64,000 nucleotides of DNA from JAHEFT01 sp963766195 (GTDB lineage: Bacteria > Pseudomonadota > Gammaproteobacteria > Xanthomonadales > SZUA-36). The position numbers were made by a program, and so were the translations under genes. Shown here piece by piece: positions 8,786 to 18,063 of this stretch. The notes under the pieces were generated by a model that was not told the DNA's origin, did not search any database, and was given only the letters and a program-made list of their open reading frames with translations. The stretch lies in the NCBI GenBank assembly GCA_963766195.1, contig CAVXYY010000008.1:124001-188000 (forward strand). The letters are read 5' to 3'. How positions within the stretch are numbered: the stretch's first letter is position 1; every line of letters begins with the position of its first letter.

Positions 8786-9589
8786 GTGGAAAAAAGAAAG
8801 TACCTTGTCGTAATCGATCCGTCTCATGACAGGCATCTCGCCCTGGAGCGAATGCTCGAAATTATCCACCAGCAGAAGAAGTGGGACCTGGAGTTTCACC
8901 TGATCATGGGGTTTGAAAGCGGTGACAAGACCGACGCCGATACCCCAATGGAGATCGTACGTAGCAGCAACTGGTTTACTGAATTACTGCGCCCGCTGGA
9001 TGATGCAGGTGTGAAATACACCTCGGAATTTTTCTGGACGCGCGATTGGCGCAGTTCCATAATCGATGCCGCGGCCCGTTTCAATTGCGATACCATCATG
9101 TTGAGTGAGGCGTCGGCAGAGCATAAACGCGGCTTTACAGATTCCAAGTGGAACCTGGTCCGGCATGCCAACTGTGATGTCGTCATCTGCGATGAAGGCA
9201 CAACCGCGCCAATCAAGTGTATTCTTGCCGCCGTCAACACCCAGGCCAAGGATGCTGCCCACGTAGCAACCGCCGAGAAAATTCTCGAGCGCGGATTATT
9301 CCTGGCCGAGTATTTTGAAGCGGAGCTGCACGTCGTAAACGCTTACAAGGATAGCGAAGATTTTCCGGACCGGGCGCTCATCGGAAGAATGAGTGGCCTT
9401 CCCCGTGAAAATATCCACCGGGATATGGGTAAACCCGAGGACGTTATTGCCGGTATTGCTGAAAAAGTCAAAGCTGACATGGTGATTCTTGGCATCAGTC
9501 CCCGCCGGGGGCTGTCCGCAACGTTCAGCAGCCATACTTCTGAAAAGGTCATGGAAAAAATCAACATTGACGTAGTGGCCCTGAGTTAA
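8786..9589 (+). CDS. Tandem universal stress protein (UspE-like)
   Basis: The 267-residue cytoplasmic protein has two Usp folds, about 1-140 and 145-267. The first starts KYLVVIDPSHDRH, the second KCILAAVNTQAKD. The second ends with a VILGISPRRGLSATFSS-type loop, like the nucleotide-binding G-x(9)-GS region. The start is GTG at 8786, supported by GGAGG eight bases upstream. It follows the CHAT gene by 60 bases and may be co-transcribed. A strong terminator follows at 9602. The UspE likeness rests on the tandem layout; its ligand is not evident. Confidence 0.88.
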   Translation: MEKRKYLVVIDPSHDRHLALERMLEIIHQQKKWDLEFHLIMGFESGDKTDADTPMEIVRSSNWFTELLRPLDDAGVKYTSEFFWTRDWRSSIIDAAARFNCDTIMLSEASAEHKRGFTDSKWNLVRHANCDVVICDEGTTAPIKCILAAVNTQAKDAAHVATAEKILERGLFLAEYFEAELHVVNAYKDSEDFPDRALIGRMSGLPRENIHRDMGKPEDVIAGIAEKVKADMVILGISPRRGLSATFSSHTSEKVMEKINIDVVALS

Positions 9590-9601
9590 GCTATTTCTCA
9601 A

Positions 9602-9640
9602 GGCCAAAAAAAGCCCCGGGATCCGGGGCTTTTTTTGGCC
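9602..9640. terminator. Bidirectional rho-independent terminator
   Basis: A near-perfect palindrome with stem AGCCCCGG/CCGGGGCT is flanked by A and T runs on both sides. It can end transcription of the Usp gene and of the minus-strand TonB operon that ends at 9655. Confidence 0.92.
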
Positions 9641-9654
9641 TTTTTGAACGAGGC

Positions 9655-11001
9655 CTAGTTCTGTGTGTCAATAATGTCTTCCAACTCATCCCGCTCGCGC
9701 GCCTGGTACTCGGGAGCGTCCTGTGACATCAGTTCCCTGCGCTTGATCTCACTGTCCACGTAGGCGATCCATTGGGTGGCGGCGCGCTGGGAGCGATTAT
9801 CGTTGGCTGCGACCGCAAATGCTCTCCTGGCCTGCTCCAGTTGTTTCTGGTTGAACAGCGCCATGCCCAGCATGATGTTGGCCGTGTCGTTGCGTTTCAG
9901 CCCGCCCAGTTTGAGTGCCTCCCGAACGGCAGACGCTGCGTCGCCCCACTGCTCCAGATTTAAATAAGCCTGCGCAAGCCGCACGTACAGCTCGCCGTCG
10001 TTTGAAAGCTCGGCCGCCTTTCTCAGAGGCGGTATTGCTTTCTCATCGTCGCGGGCCTGGTACCAGGCCTGTGACAACAATCGCAGGTTGCGCTCATTGG
10101 CTTCAACGATATTTTCGCCCATTTCCGTCTCAAGCAGCGTAGCAGCCTTGTAGGGCAGACCATGCAACAGGTAAAGGTTGGCGAGGTTGGTTATGTGCGA
10201 CGAGGTGTCGATAAGTCCCTTTTCATACAGTACTTCCGTCAGGGCCAGTTGCTTCTTGGTATCGCCCAATTCACTGTAGATTCCGGCCAGTGTCAGGATA
10301 TAGGTGTCTTTCGGGTAGTAAACGATCAACTCCCTGACAACATCGATCATGCTGTCGTAATCCTTCTGTTCAAAATAGATGACGCGCAACAGGAGCAGCC
10401 AGTTTTCTTTTGGTACCTGGCCCTGTTCGCGGTACATGTCGATTGCACCCTTGATGGGCGTTAATGCCTCCTCGTAGCGGGCGAGTTGAAACAGCGCCTG
10501 GCCTTCGAGCATCATGACGTCAGCGCTGGGCTCCGAGACAACTCTCATCAATTCACGGACCGTAACCAGGGCGCCCTCGTAGTCTTCCTGGGTAAACTGG
10601 AGCTGGGCTTTGGTCTTCAGCGTACTTTGCATCAGGGCTTCCGGCAGGTCGGGCTGCGCCATCACCTGGTTGTAAGCCTTGATGGCTTCCGGGTAACGTT
10701 CCTGCAGGTAATAGGAATACCCGGATATGTTCCAGATTTGGGCCAGTTCGTAGGGAGTGAGACCTTTCTTGCCCCTGAGCTCTTCGATCAGGCGCTGGGC
10801 TGATGCATAATCCTTGGCCTCGATCAATTCCTGGATTTCGGTCAGGTCTTCGTAAACCGCCTGGCTCATGGCCACGGTTTCCTTGGTTTTCTGTTCCCTT
10901 TCCTTGGCGCTGTCTTCCGCGGCAAGGACGCTGCCGGATGCACCCAGCAGCAGGGCAACCGTGGTGATTGCGACGATCAGTTTTGACATGGGTCGGTCCA
11001 T
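9655..11001 (-). CDS. Periplasmic TPR protein of the TonB2-type operon
   Basis: The product has 448 residues. The signal peptide is clearest from the second Met (MSKLIVAITTVALLLGASG, start 10989), so the true start may be 10989. The rest is a chain of TPR-like helical pairs from about 90 to 420. It is the last gene of a DUF3450, TtpC-like, ExbB, ExbD, TonB, TPR operon, 11 bases after tonB. This gene order is known in Vibrio-like TonB2 clusters, where the TPR protein is thought to bridge the TonB complex with envelope partners. No substrate is suggested by the sequence. Confidence 0.88.
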   Translation of the reverse strand: MDRPMSKLIVAITTVALLLGASGSVLAAEDSAKEREQKTKETVAMSQAVYEDLTEIQELIEAKDYASAQRLIEELRGKKGLTPYELAQIWNISGYSYYLQERYPEAIKAYNQVMAQPDLPEALMQSTLKTKAQLQFTQEDYEGALVTVRELMRVVSEPSADVMMLEGQALFQLARYEEALTPIKGAIDMYREQGQVPKENWLLLLRVIYFEQKDYDSMIDVVRELIVYYPKDTYILTLAGIYSELGDTKKQLALTEVLYEKGLIDTSSHITNLANLYLLHGLPYKAATLLETEMGENIVEANERNLRLLSQAWYQARDDEKAIPPLRKAAELSNDGELYVRLAQAYLNLEQWGDAASAVREALKLGGLKRNDTANIMLGMALFNQKQLEQARRAFAVAANDNRSQRAATQWIAYVDSEIKRRELMSQDAPEYQARERDELEDIIDTQN

Positions 11002-11012
11002 AGGTTTATTGC

Positions 11013-11669
11013 CTATTCCTGAATTTCATAAGTGAACTTGTTCTGTACACCGGGCACTTCAACGGCCTGGCCGTCCATGATCCTGGGTTTGTACTTGAAC
11101 TTCAGGGCAGCCTGGATTGATGCCTGCTCGAAAAGTGAACTGGTGCACTGGCCTTCCACGACAAAGGGGTCACGGATGGTGCCGTTCTTTGTCACTACGT
11201 ATTGGACCACGCAGTAGCCTTCAATACTTCTCGACAGCGCGCGCTGGGGATAAATCGGTGCAACCTTGACGATAGGCAGGTAATCACCCTCACCTACGCC
11301 CAGGCTGAATCCGCCGCTCATCTCGATATCGGTTTGAACCGGTGCAGCCTGTATCGCAATTTTCTCGGCGTTCGGGTTCAGGTTCTCCAATTGGGGAGTA
11401 GGCGGCTGCGGCGGGGGCGAATCCGGCGGTGGCGGCTTCTTGGGCTTCAATTGCCGGCGCTCGATGGACTCGTCGCGCTTCAACCTGACAAAGTCGATCA
11501 AGTGACCGGATTTGTCCTCATTTAATCCCCGGTCGGCTGTTTCAATCAGGTACTGCATGAGCCAGAAAAGACCGGCCGTGATAACAAGACCGAGCAATGC
11601 GCCGATCGCTATCCTGACGGCATAGGTGGTTTTGTTTACTGATAATGTGTCATTAATCGTGGCCGACAT
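11013..11669 (-). CDS. tonB: TonB2-type energy transducer
   Basis: The 218-residue protein has an N-terminal membrane helix (about 18-45), a short Lys/Pro-rich spacer (about 73-95, KPKKPPPPDSPPPQPP) and a C-terminal TonB fold (about 130-218) with APIYPQRALSRSIEGYCVVQYVV. TonB spans the periplasm and carries inner-membrane energy to TonB-dependent outer-membrane receptors. The short proline spacer is typical of TonB2-type proteins. It lies between exbD and the TPR gene in a compact operon. Confidence 0.93.
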   Translation of the reverse strand: MSATINDTLSVNKTTYAVRIAIGALLGLVITAGLFWLMQYLIETADRGLNEDKSGHLIDFVRLKRDESIERRQLKPKKPPPPDSPPPQPPTPQLENLNPNAEKIAIQAAPVQTDIEMSGGFSLGVGEGDYLPIVKVAPIYPQRALSRSIEGYCVVQYVVTKNGTIRDPFVVEGQCTSSLFEQASIQAALKFKYKPRIMDGQAVEVPGVQNKFTYEIQE

Positions 11670-11680
11670 GGTTCACCTCA

Positions 11681-12088
11681 TCAGGGTTCTTGTGCCGCGA
11701 TCGATACATTGAATACCCCCGCTGAGCGTGCTGCGTCCATTACCTGGATCAGGGTATCTGTCTTCGACTCCTTGTCAGCCTGGATCACAACCGAACCCTG
11801 CGGGTTTTCAGCGTGCAGTCTCTCGATATTCGGCCTGACCGAGCGGATGTCGATCATGCGCCGGTCGATCCAGACATCATTATTCGGACCGATGGCTATC
11901 AGGATGTTGGCCTTTTCCGCCTTTACAGCCGTTGCTGCTTCAGGCCGGTTGACTTCGATACCGGATTCTTTCACGAACGTCGCGGTTACGATGAAGAAGA
12001 TCAGCATGATAAACACCACGTCAAGCATGGGTGTGATATTGATTTCTGATTCTTCTTCGTCGTACTGCTGGGATAAATGTTGCCGCAT
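11681..12088 (-). CDS. exbD: ExbD biopolymer transport protein
   Basis: The 135-residue protein has a basic tail, one membrane helix with INITPMLDVVFIMLIFFIV, where the Asp is the proton-carrying residue of ExbD, and a small periplasmic domain with VVIQADKESKTDTLIQVMDA. It forms the motor with ExbB at 12129-12668 that powers the TonB protein encoded 11 bases downstream. The gene is complete. Confidence 0.95.
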   Translation of the reverse strand: MRQHLSQQYDEEESEINITPMLDVVFIMLIFFIVTATFVKESGIEVNRPEAATAVKAEKANILIAIGPNNDVWIDRRMIDIRSVRPNIERLHAENPQGSVVIQADKESKTDTLIQVMDAARSAGVFNVSIAAQEP

Positions 12089-12128
12089 AGGTTTAACTCC
12101 TGGATCTGCAGGCTGAAGGTGCGACCCT

Positions 12129-12668
12129 TCAGCCGTGCTCGATTTGCAATTCGTCTGCTATGAATTCACGTTCTCTGCGTGCTTTGTTTTCCAGAAAGGC
12201 CGACATGGCCACCCCGGAAAGCGCAGCAACCATTCCCGCCATCGTGGGCACGGTGGCCATGGAGACGCCCGCGGCCATGGACCGGGGATTCCCCGATCCG
12301 GCAATGGCCATCACCTCGAACACCCCGATCATACCCGTGACCGTGCCGAGCAGGCCCAGCAAGGGGCACAGTGCAACACAGGTCTTGATCAACGACATAT
12401 TTCGCTCCGCACTGGCGGAAACCTGCGAAATAATGCGCGTCCTGATCTGGTGGGATTGCCAGGAAGTGTACTCGGCCCGGTTGTCCCAATAGTTGTGGGC
12501 TTTTCTGACGAGCGTCCGGTGACCGGTACGAAAGTACACCAGGCGCTCGATGATCAGTATCCACATGAACAGGGTCACGACCCCGATGACGTTTAGTACC
12601 GGGCCACCGAGTTCGAAGAAGTCCCTGATCGTTTCAAGGAATGGCAGATAATAGTAAATGACGTCCAT
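12129..12668 (-). CDS. exbB: ExbB/TolQ-type proton channel protein (ExbB2)
   Basis: The 179-residue protein has three membrane helices (about 18-40, 97-120, 140-162). PLLGLLGTVTGMIGVFEVMA and AGMVAALSGVAMSAF are the family signature. It pairs with ExbD. The short length, with a reduced N-terminus, is typical of ExbB2 proteins in DUF3450 operons. The start at 12668 follows the TtpC-like gene by 5 bases. Confidence 0.94.
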   Translation of the reverse strand: MDVIYYYLPFLETIRDFFELGGPVLNVIGVVTLFMWILIIERLVYFRTGHRTLVRKAHNYWDNRAEYTSWQSHQIRTRIISQVSASAERNMSLIKTCVALCPLLGLLGTVTGMIGVFEVMAIAGSGNPRSMAAGVSMATVPTMAGMVAALSGVAMSAFLENKARREREFIADELQIEHG

Positions 12669-12673
12669 TAGGT

Positions 12674-14038
12674 TCAGGCCATTCTTTCAGCACGTTCGGA
12701 TAGCATGCCGGCAGACTCTTCCTGCAGAATCTGGGTCAGGCGCTTTGCACGTGACTGTACCAGCGTATGCAGGAACACCATGGGAATGGCTACCACCAGG
12801 CCGAGTACCGTGGTTACCAGAGCGGTGGAAATACCGCCTGCCATCAGTTTCGGATCGCCAGCGCCGTAAAGGGTAATGGCCTGGAAGGTGATGATCATAC
12901 CGGTTACCGTGCCCAGCAGTCCGAGCAACGGCGCCACGACTGAAATGATTTTCAGGAAAGACAGCATGGAGTTGAATTTCGGCGTTTCTTTCAGAATAGC
13001 CTCGCCCAATTTCAATTCGAGGGATTCGACGTCCGAATCCGGGTTGTCCGCGGCAATCTGCAACACACGACCCAGCGGGTTATTACCAGGTTTGTCGAGG
13101 TGCTTGACCTGGTGGTTGACTTTCGCTCCCACAGCAGAGAGGGCGAGAAGGCGCCACAATGCAAGGAGAACGCCCACGATACCAAGGGCAATGATCACGT
13201 AACCGACTTCTCCACCCTGGGCGGTGCGCTCCGCCAGGCTGGGCGATTGCACCAGCAGTGCCAGCAACTGTCCGCGAGTCGGATCGATTGCAAAGCCAGT
13301 CTCGCCAGTTGTGGATTCCTGGAGGTCTTCCGCGCGGCTGGTGTAACGGCTCGCAGGCTGACGCTGTAACTCGACCAGGCGGCCGGTCTCAGGAACGTAT
13401 TCCAGGTATTTTCCGTCTGAAACGACGTTGAACAGGCCGATACGTACGACATCACGTTGTTCTTCCTCACCCTGGGAATTGATGACGGTCGTGTTCAGCT
13501 TGACCACCCGGGCGGACTCAGTCATTTCCCGCTGTAATTCGAACCAGATGCGTTCGATTTCCTGGAGCGTCGGCATGCGGGTTGTGGAGCCCATTTTCTG
13601 GGCAAACTCGGTCAGCCATTCTCCGCGTTCAGGGAACTGGATCTGCGTGACAGACGTGTCAAAATTGCCACGGGCATCACCGGCAGCCTGCTGCAGCACA
13701 CCGAACAGCTCTTTCAGTTCGCCAAGGCGTTCCTGCAGAGCCCGTTCGAGGTCAATGATCTGGGCATCGTTGGCTTCAAACATATCTTCCAGCCGCTGTG
13801 AAACCCCTTCCTGCTGCACCCGTTTGGCATCCATGTCTTTCAGCAACTGTTGCTGACGGGCGCGGTCTTTCTGGAATTCTTCTATGCGCTGCTGGTTTTC
13901 GGCGGCGTCTTTGACCCTTCCGGCCTTGACTTGCTGGAGCAGTTCGTCCAGAGAAACAGCCTGCACCGCATACGCGGTATTTCCCAGGCCGATGATAAGT
14001 CCGGCGATGGCCGCTATTTTAAATATTCTGTTTTTCAT
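12674..14038 (-). CDS. TtpC-like MotA/TolQ/ExbB family protein with periplasmic coiled coil
   Basis: The 454-residue protein has a signal peptide (1-24, cleaved near TAYAVQA), a long periplasmic coiled coil (about 35-125), a mixed domain (about 140-265), and then a three-helix ExbB core (about 280-450) with PLLGLLGTVTGMIITFQAI. TtpC is a fourth subunit needed by Vibrio TonB2 systems. Its start overlaps the end of the DUF3450 gene by one base (TAATG). The homology is inferred from layout and motifs. Confidence 0.9.
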   Translation of the reverse strand: MKNRIFKIAAIAGLIIGLGNTAYAVQAVSLDELLQQVKAGRVKDAAENQQRIEEFQKDRARQQQLLKDMDAKRVQQEGVSQRLEDMFEANDAQIIDLERALQERLGELKELFGVLQQAAGDARGNFDTSVTQIQFPERGEWLTEFAQKMGSTTRMPTLQEIERIWFELQREMTESARVVKLNTTVINSQGEEEQRDVVRIGLFNVVSDGKYLEYVPETGRLVELQRQPASRYTSRAEDLQESTTGETGFAIDPTRGQLLALLVQSPSLAERTAQGGEVGYVIIALGIVGVLLALWRLLALSAVGAKVNHQVKHLDKPGNNPLGRVLQIAADNPDSDVESLELKLGEAILKETPKFNSMLSFLKIISVVAPLLGLLGTVTGMIITFQAITLYGAGDPKLMAGGISTALVTTVLGLVVAIPMVFLHTLVQSRAKRLTQILQEESAGMLSERAERMA

Positions 14039-14832
14039 TATTGTTCCTCCCCCGGAGCCGCGACAGGTACGATCAACAGATCAGGTGCGATCTGCTTACG
14101 GGCAACCCTGATACCGTCGGCAATTTGGTTCTTGTACTCAGCCGGGTCAAGCTCAACCCACCCGCCGGTCTCTACGCTCCAAACACCTGTATGCACGCCG
14201 CCAACCGACTGGTAAGCCAGCGTGACGCGGCCGACGCGAAGGAAGTCAACTTCCTGCTGGTTGCCGTCGATCGGAACGGTACCCTTGTAGGCCTCGATGG
14301 TGCGGCCGTAGTCGTTCTCGATCTGGAAAGCTTCGATCACGCGGCGGAATTTCTCAGCCGATGAAACGTCTGAACGCTCCATCATTTCACGCAGCCTGGC
14401 CACGCGTTCGGTCCGCTCTTTCAACAGGAACGGGGTGTCCAACTGGACAAACTCTTCCAGTCCATCCAGCATCCTGGTCATCAACGGCACGATCTGGCGT
14501 TCAATCAGTGCAACGTTATCGATCGATTCAGCCAGCGCGGCTTTCTCGATTTCCTGGTTATCCACCTGACGCTGCAAAAGACTGTTGTAGGTAATCAGTC
14601 CGTCCACAACCTTGGAAAGCGTGTTGTAGTCGTTAAGGAGTTTATCGGTCTGGGTTGCGATTTGCTCGACGCGTTGCTGTTCAGCAGCACCTTCGTCGGC
14701 GCGTTTCTCGCCTGCCTGTATGACCTGGTCAACTGTAGCCTGGGCAAAAACGATAGCGGGGATACTCGCGGGGAGGACCGCAACCAGAATTGCGCACAGC
14801 AAGAGCTTTCTATTCATTCGATTAATAAGCAT
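14038..14832 (-). CDS. DUF3450 family periplasmic protein
   Basis: The 264-residue protein has a signal peptide (RKLLLCAILVAVLPASIPAIVFA) followed by a coiled coil (about 35-115) and a C-terminal domain ending in TGVWSVETGGWVEL. It opens the TonB2-type operon; DUF3450 genes sit at this position in many gammaproteobacteria. Its biochemical role is unknown. An ATG at 14817 (MNRKLLL) is an alternative start. The 183-base gap to the divergent gene at 15016 must hold promoters for both, but no clear box stands out. Confidence 0.88.
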   Translation of the reverse strand: MLINRMNRKLLLCAILVAVLPASIPAIVFAQATVDQVIQAGEKRADEGAAEQQRVEQIATQTDKLLNDYNTLSKVVDGLITYNSLLQRQVDNQEIEKAALAESIDNVALIERQIVPLMTRMLDGLEEFVQLDTPFLLKERTERVARLREMMERSDVSSAEKFRRVIEAFQIENDYGRTIEAYKGTVPIDGNQQEVDFLRVGRVTLAYQSVGGVHTGVWSVETGGWVELDPAEYKNQIADGIRVARKQIAPDLLIVPVAAPGEEQ

Positions 14833-15015
14833 GCTAGATCTCGGTTGTGAAAAATGGGTAACGGTTGAAATTCAAAAAGTATGTATTCCGGATCACGAAG
14901 GGTATAACTTGCGCGGCGCATGAGTCAATTGTTTCTACCGCTGAATTGAAGATGTTTTGTCTCATCTAACAAAAAATTTACAAAATAGTCTCCGAAAGAA
15001 CGAAAATAGCTTGCC

Positions 15016-15541
15016 ATGAACAAAAACCCGATCAAAATACTTACACTTGTCATGCTGACCCTGGCATGTAACGCGGCGGCGGGATCGTCCGATCTGAAGA
15101 TTCTTGGTTGGGCGGAAAAGGTGTTCCTGCCCGACCCCGGAATCGAGGTCGAGGCCAAGCTCGATACCGGGGCGGAAACCTCTTCGCTGGATGCACGGAT
15201 CATCAAGAAATTCAGGAAAGGGGGGGTACGGTGGATCAGGTTCGCCATCACTGACCGCGAAAGCGGGACAGAATTCATACTGGTGAAGAAAGCGGATCAG
15301 AACGATCGGCGTGGTGCAACACGACGGCATTAATCAAACCCGGCCGGTCGTCGTTCTGGAAGTTTGTGTCGGGGGGCAGAGGATGGAAACCGAAGTGAGT
15401 CTGATCGATCGAAGTGAGTTCAATTACTCCCTGCTTCTCGGACGCAGCGCCCTGAGCATGTTTGCGCTGGTCGATCCGGGCAACGTTTTCCTGGGCCAAT
15501 CCGGCTGCGGCGCAGAAGAAAAACTTGAGGGTGAGTCGTGA
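15016..15541 (+). CDS. RimK-associated retropepsin-like protease (RimB family), frameshifted
   Basis: The two halves are in adjacent frames, joined near 15288 by one extra A in GAAGAAAGCGG. The rebuilt product has about 174 residues with a signal peptide (KILTLVMLTLACNAAA). The aspartic-protease motif KLDTGAETSSLDA is near residue 50. The second half has EVSLIDRSEFNYSLLLGR, typical of the family once called ATP-dependent zinc protease. Members are encoded with ATP-grasp glutamate ligases, as here. It overlaps the next gene by 4 bases (GTGA), so the triad is an operon. Confidence 0.82.
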
Positions 15542-17071
15542 CCAGGGACAAGCAATGGATCGTACTGTCGATTACGCTGATAGTGCTCGGCTGCCTGGTT
15601 TGCGCTTTACAAGGTGGTGAGGTTGGGATACCCCTTACTGCCGGACCAGACCAGCGAGCAGTGGAACATCCAGGCGCGCATTGAGATAGAGCCGGTAGAG
15701 GGCCCTGTCCGCGCCAACCTGCTGCTACCGGCCCGACCCAGCGGGTTTACCATCATCGATGAAAATTTCGTTTCCCGGGGCTTCGGGCTGACGATCGAGG
15801 AAGACCCGTTCAGGCGGCAGGCGAACTGGGCCATTCGAAAACTTTCTGAACCAAAAACCCTTTATTACCGGGCCACGGTCTTTCCGGATACGCATAAGCG
15901 GCGGATTTCAGCGGTGCCGGACACACCCCGGGAGCCCGTGCTCGAAGAGCCGTGGGCGAGCGCGCTGGCTGATATTGTTGCCGAAGCAAAAACAGAGTCA
16001 GCTGATGTCGAATCCTTTACCGCGGTAATCCTGGATCGGCTGAGTAACGGTTCTGAAGATTTGAATATCAAGCTTTTCCTGGACGAAGTCGAATCCCAGG
16101 CGGAATACGTCAGGCTGGCCCGGACGCTGCTTGCCGCTGCCCAGATTCCGTCATTGGTAATCCACGGGATCGTGTTGCAGAACGACATACAAAGATCCGA
16201 AATGCTGACACTGCTGGCCGTATGGGCTCGCGGTGACTGGCTGGTTTTCGATCCGCTGACCGGCCACTCGGGTATTCCCCCCCAATTCATGATCTGGTGG
16301 CGCGGGGATGAGGAGATGGTAAATGTGAGCGGCGCCCGGATCGGCGACGTGCAGGTATCGGTAAAGCGCCGCGTGGCGAGTTCACTCGAACTGGCGACGC
16401 AGAGGACTGCACTCAAAGACTCGCTGATCGGACGGCTGTCGCTGCTTGAACTGCCAGTCCAGACGCAGTCTGTTTATGAAGTGCTGCTCATGGTTCCGTT
16501 CGGGATCCTGGTGATCGTGATCCTGCGAAACTTCATCGGTCTGAGCTCATTCGGTACATTCGCCCCGGTGCTGATCGCCCTTGCTTTCCGGGAGACAGAA
16601 CTGTTCAAGGGCATCATACTTTTCATCCTGATTATTTCCCTTGGCCTGGTTTTCCGCTTTTACCTGGAGCGCTTGCGATTGCTGCTGATACCCAGGCTTG
16701 CCGCGGTGGTTACTATCGTCGTTCTGTTGATGACGAGCATCAGCCTGCTCAGCCACCAGCTTGGAATAGAAACCGGGCTTTCCGTTTCACTGTTTCCAAT
16801 GGTGATCATTTCCATGGTGATTGAACGCATGTCGATCGTCTGGGAAGAGCGCGGTGGCGCCACTTCCATCCGTGAAGGGCTGGGAACCCTGTTTATGGCG
16901 GGACTGGCTTACTCGGTCATCTCCCTGGACATACTCGCCTACTGGGTCACTGTCTTCCCGGAAATCAACTTTGTCGTGCTCGGCCTGATCGTGGCGCTGG
17001 GCCGCTACACCGGGTTCCGTTTGACCGAACTGAAGCGATTCCGCGAGATCGCCGTTCAGGATAAACCCTGA
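15538..17071 (+). CDS. Inactive transglutaminase fused to seven membrane helices, frameshifted
   Basis: The start is GTG at 15538, overlapping the previous stop. The N-terminal helix (KQWIVLSITLIVLGCLV) is joined to the rest by one extra T near 15600, after which the frame runs ALYKVVRLGYPLLPDQ. The periplasmic part (about 40-280) is the family's inactive transglutaminase-like region, followed by seven membrane helices (about 310-490) beginning VYEVLLMVPFGILVIVIL. The family is known only by fold. It regularly sits between a RimB-type protease and a RimK-like ligase, suggesting a peptide- or protein-modification module at the inner membrane. Confidence 0.85.
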
Positions 17072-17073
17072 GA

Positions 17074-18042
17074 ATGCCGGGTATTCTCAAACGAATGAGA
17101 GCGGCGGGCGTGCTGGGTCTGAATCGCCGCAACGGCGATTACATTCTGAAGTGGAACCAGCGGCGGTTTTTCCCGCTGGTGGATGACAAGGTGCTGTGCA
17201 AAAAAAGGCTCCAGGAGCGGGGCCTTGCAGTTCCAAAGCTCATTGCCATTGCTTCGTACATGCAGCAGGCATCACACCTCGCAGAGCTCATCGGGGATAT
17301 TACGGAGTTTGTGATCAAGCCCGCACATGGCAGCGGCGGAGACGGCATTCTCATCATCAAGGATCGCAAATCGGATTACTTCGTCAATTCGGATGGCGCC
17401 CTTGTAATGCAGGCCGATCTCGAGCACCACTTGACCAACGTGATCAGCGGCCTGTATTCGCTGGGTGGGCAGCCCGACGTGGCCATGTTCGAATCCCTGG
17501 TGCATTTCGATCCGGCGTTTTCCAACCTGACCTACCTCGGTGTCCCGGATCTCAGGGTGATCGTGTACCGGGGCTATCCGGTGATGGCGATGGCCCGCTT
17601 GCCAACCCGGCGATCGCATGGCAAAGCCAATCTGCACCAGGGGGCCATCGGTGTGGGAGTGGATATCGGCAGCGGTATCACGGTTGGCGGCGTGTCTGGC
17701 AACAGCGCCGTTTCAATACATCCGGATACGGGGGCCGAAATAGCCGGTTTCCGGGTTCCACACTGGAGCCGGATTATTTCCATGTCAGCCAATTGCTACG
17801 AAGCGGTAGGCCTGGGCTACCTCGGCGTGGATATCGTGCTCGATCGTGATTTCGGCCCGCTCATCCTTGAACTGAACGCAAGGCCCGGCCTCAATATACA
17901 GATTGCCAACCGGAAAGGCCTGCAAACCCGTCTCAATACAGTGGATCAACTGACGGCCCCGCATGCAAGCCCTGAAGAACGCGTCGAATGGTCCTGCAAG
18001 GCGTTTGGTGATCCGAAGACCGAACTTTTGACTCAAGCCTGA
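17074..18042 (+). CDS. ATP-grasp alpha-L-glutamate ligase-like protein (RimK-related)
   Basis: The 322-residue cytoplasmic protein has the ATP-grasp signature: the ATP-binding lysine and glycine loop FVIKPAHGSGGDGILII (about 85-100), and the metal-binding ILELNARPGLN near 268. RimK relatives add glutamate to peptides or proteins. It is the last gene of the protease / transglutaminase-7TM / ligase operon, 2 bases after the previous stop. The gene is complete. The substrate is not known; the membrane partner suggests an envelope-linked target. Confidence 0.9.
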   Translation: MPGILKRMRAAGVLGLNRRNGDYILKWNQRRFFPLVDDKVLCKKRLQERGLAVPKLIAIASYMQQASHLAELIGDITEFVIKPAHGSGGDGILIIKDRKSDYFVNSDGALVMQADLEHHLTNVISGLYSLGGQPDVAMFESLVHFDPAFSNLTYLGVPDLRVIVYRGYPVMAMARLPTRRSHGKANLHQGAIGVGVDIGSGITVGGVSGNSAVSIHPDTGAEIAGFRVPHWSRIISMSANCYEAVGLGYLGVDIVLDRDFGPLILELNARPGLNIQIANRKGLQTRLNTVDQLTAPHASPEERVEWSCKAFGDPKTELLTQA

Positions 18043-18063
18043 GGCAATTTGTGAGAGCCGGCC

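Noticed and set aside
15280..15300. Programmed ribosomal frameshift in the protease gene
   Set aside because: The A-rich site GAAGAAAGCGG is not backed by a clear stimulator, and the same one-base excess appears in many unrelated genes here.
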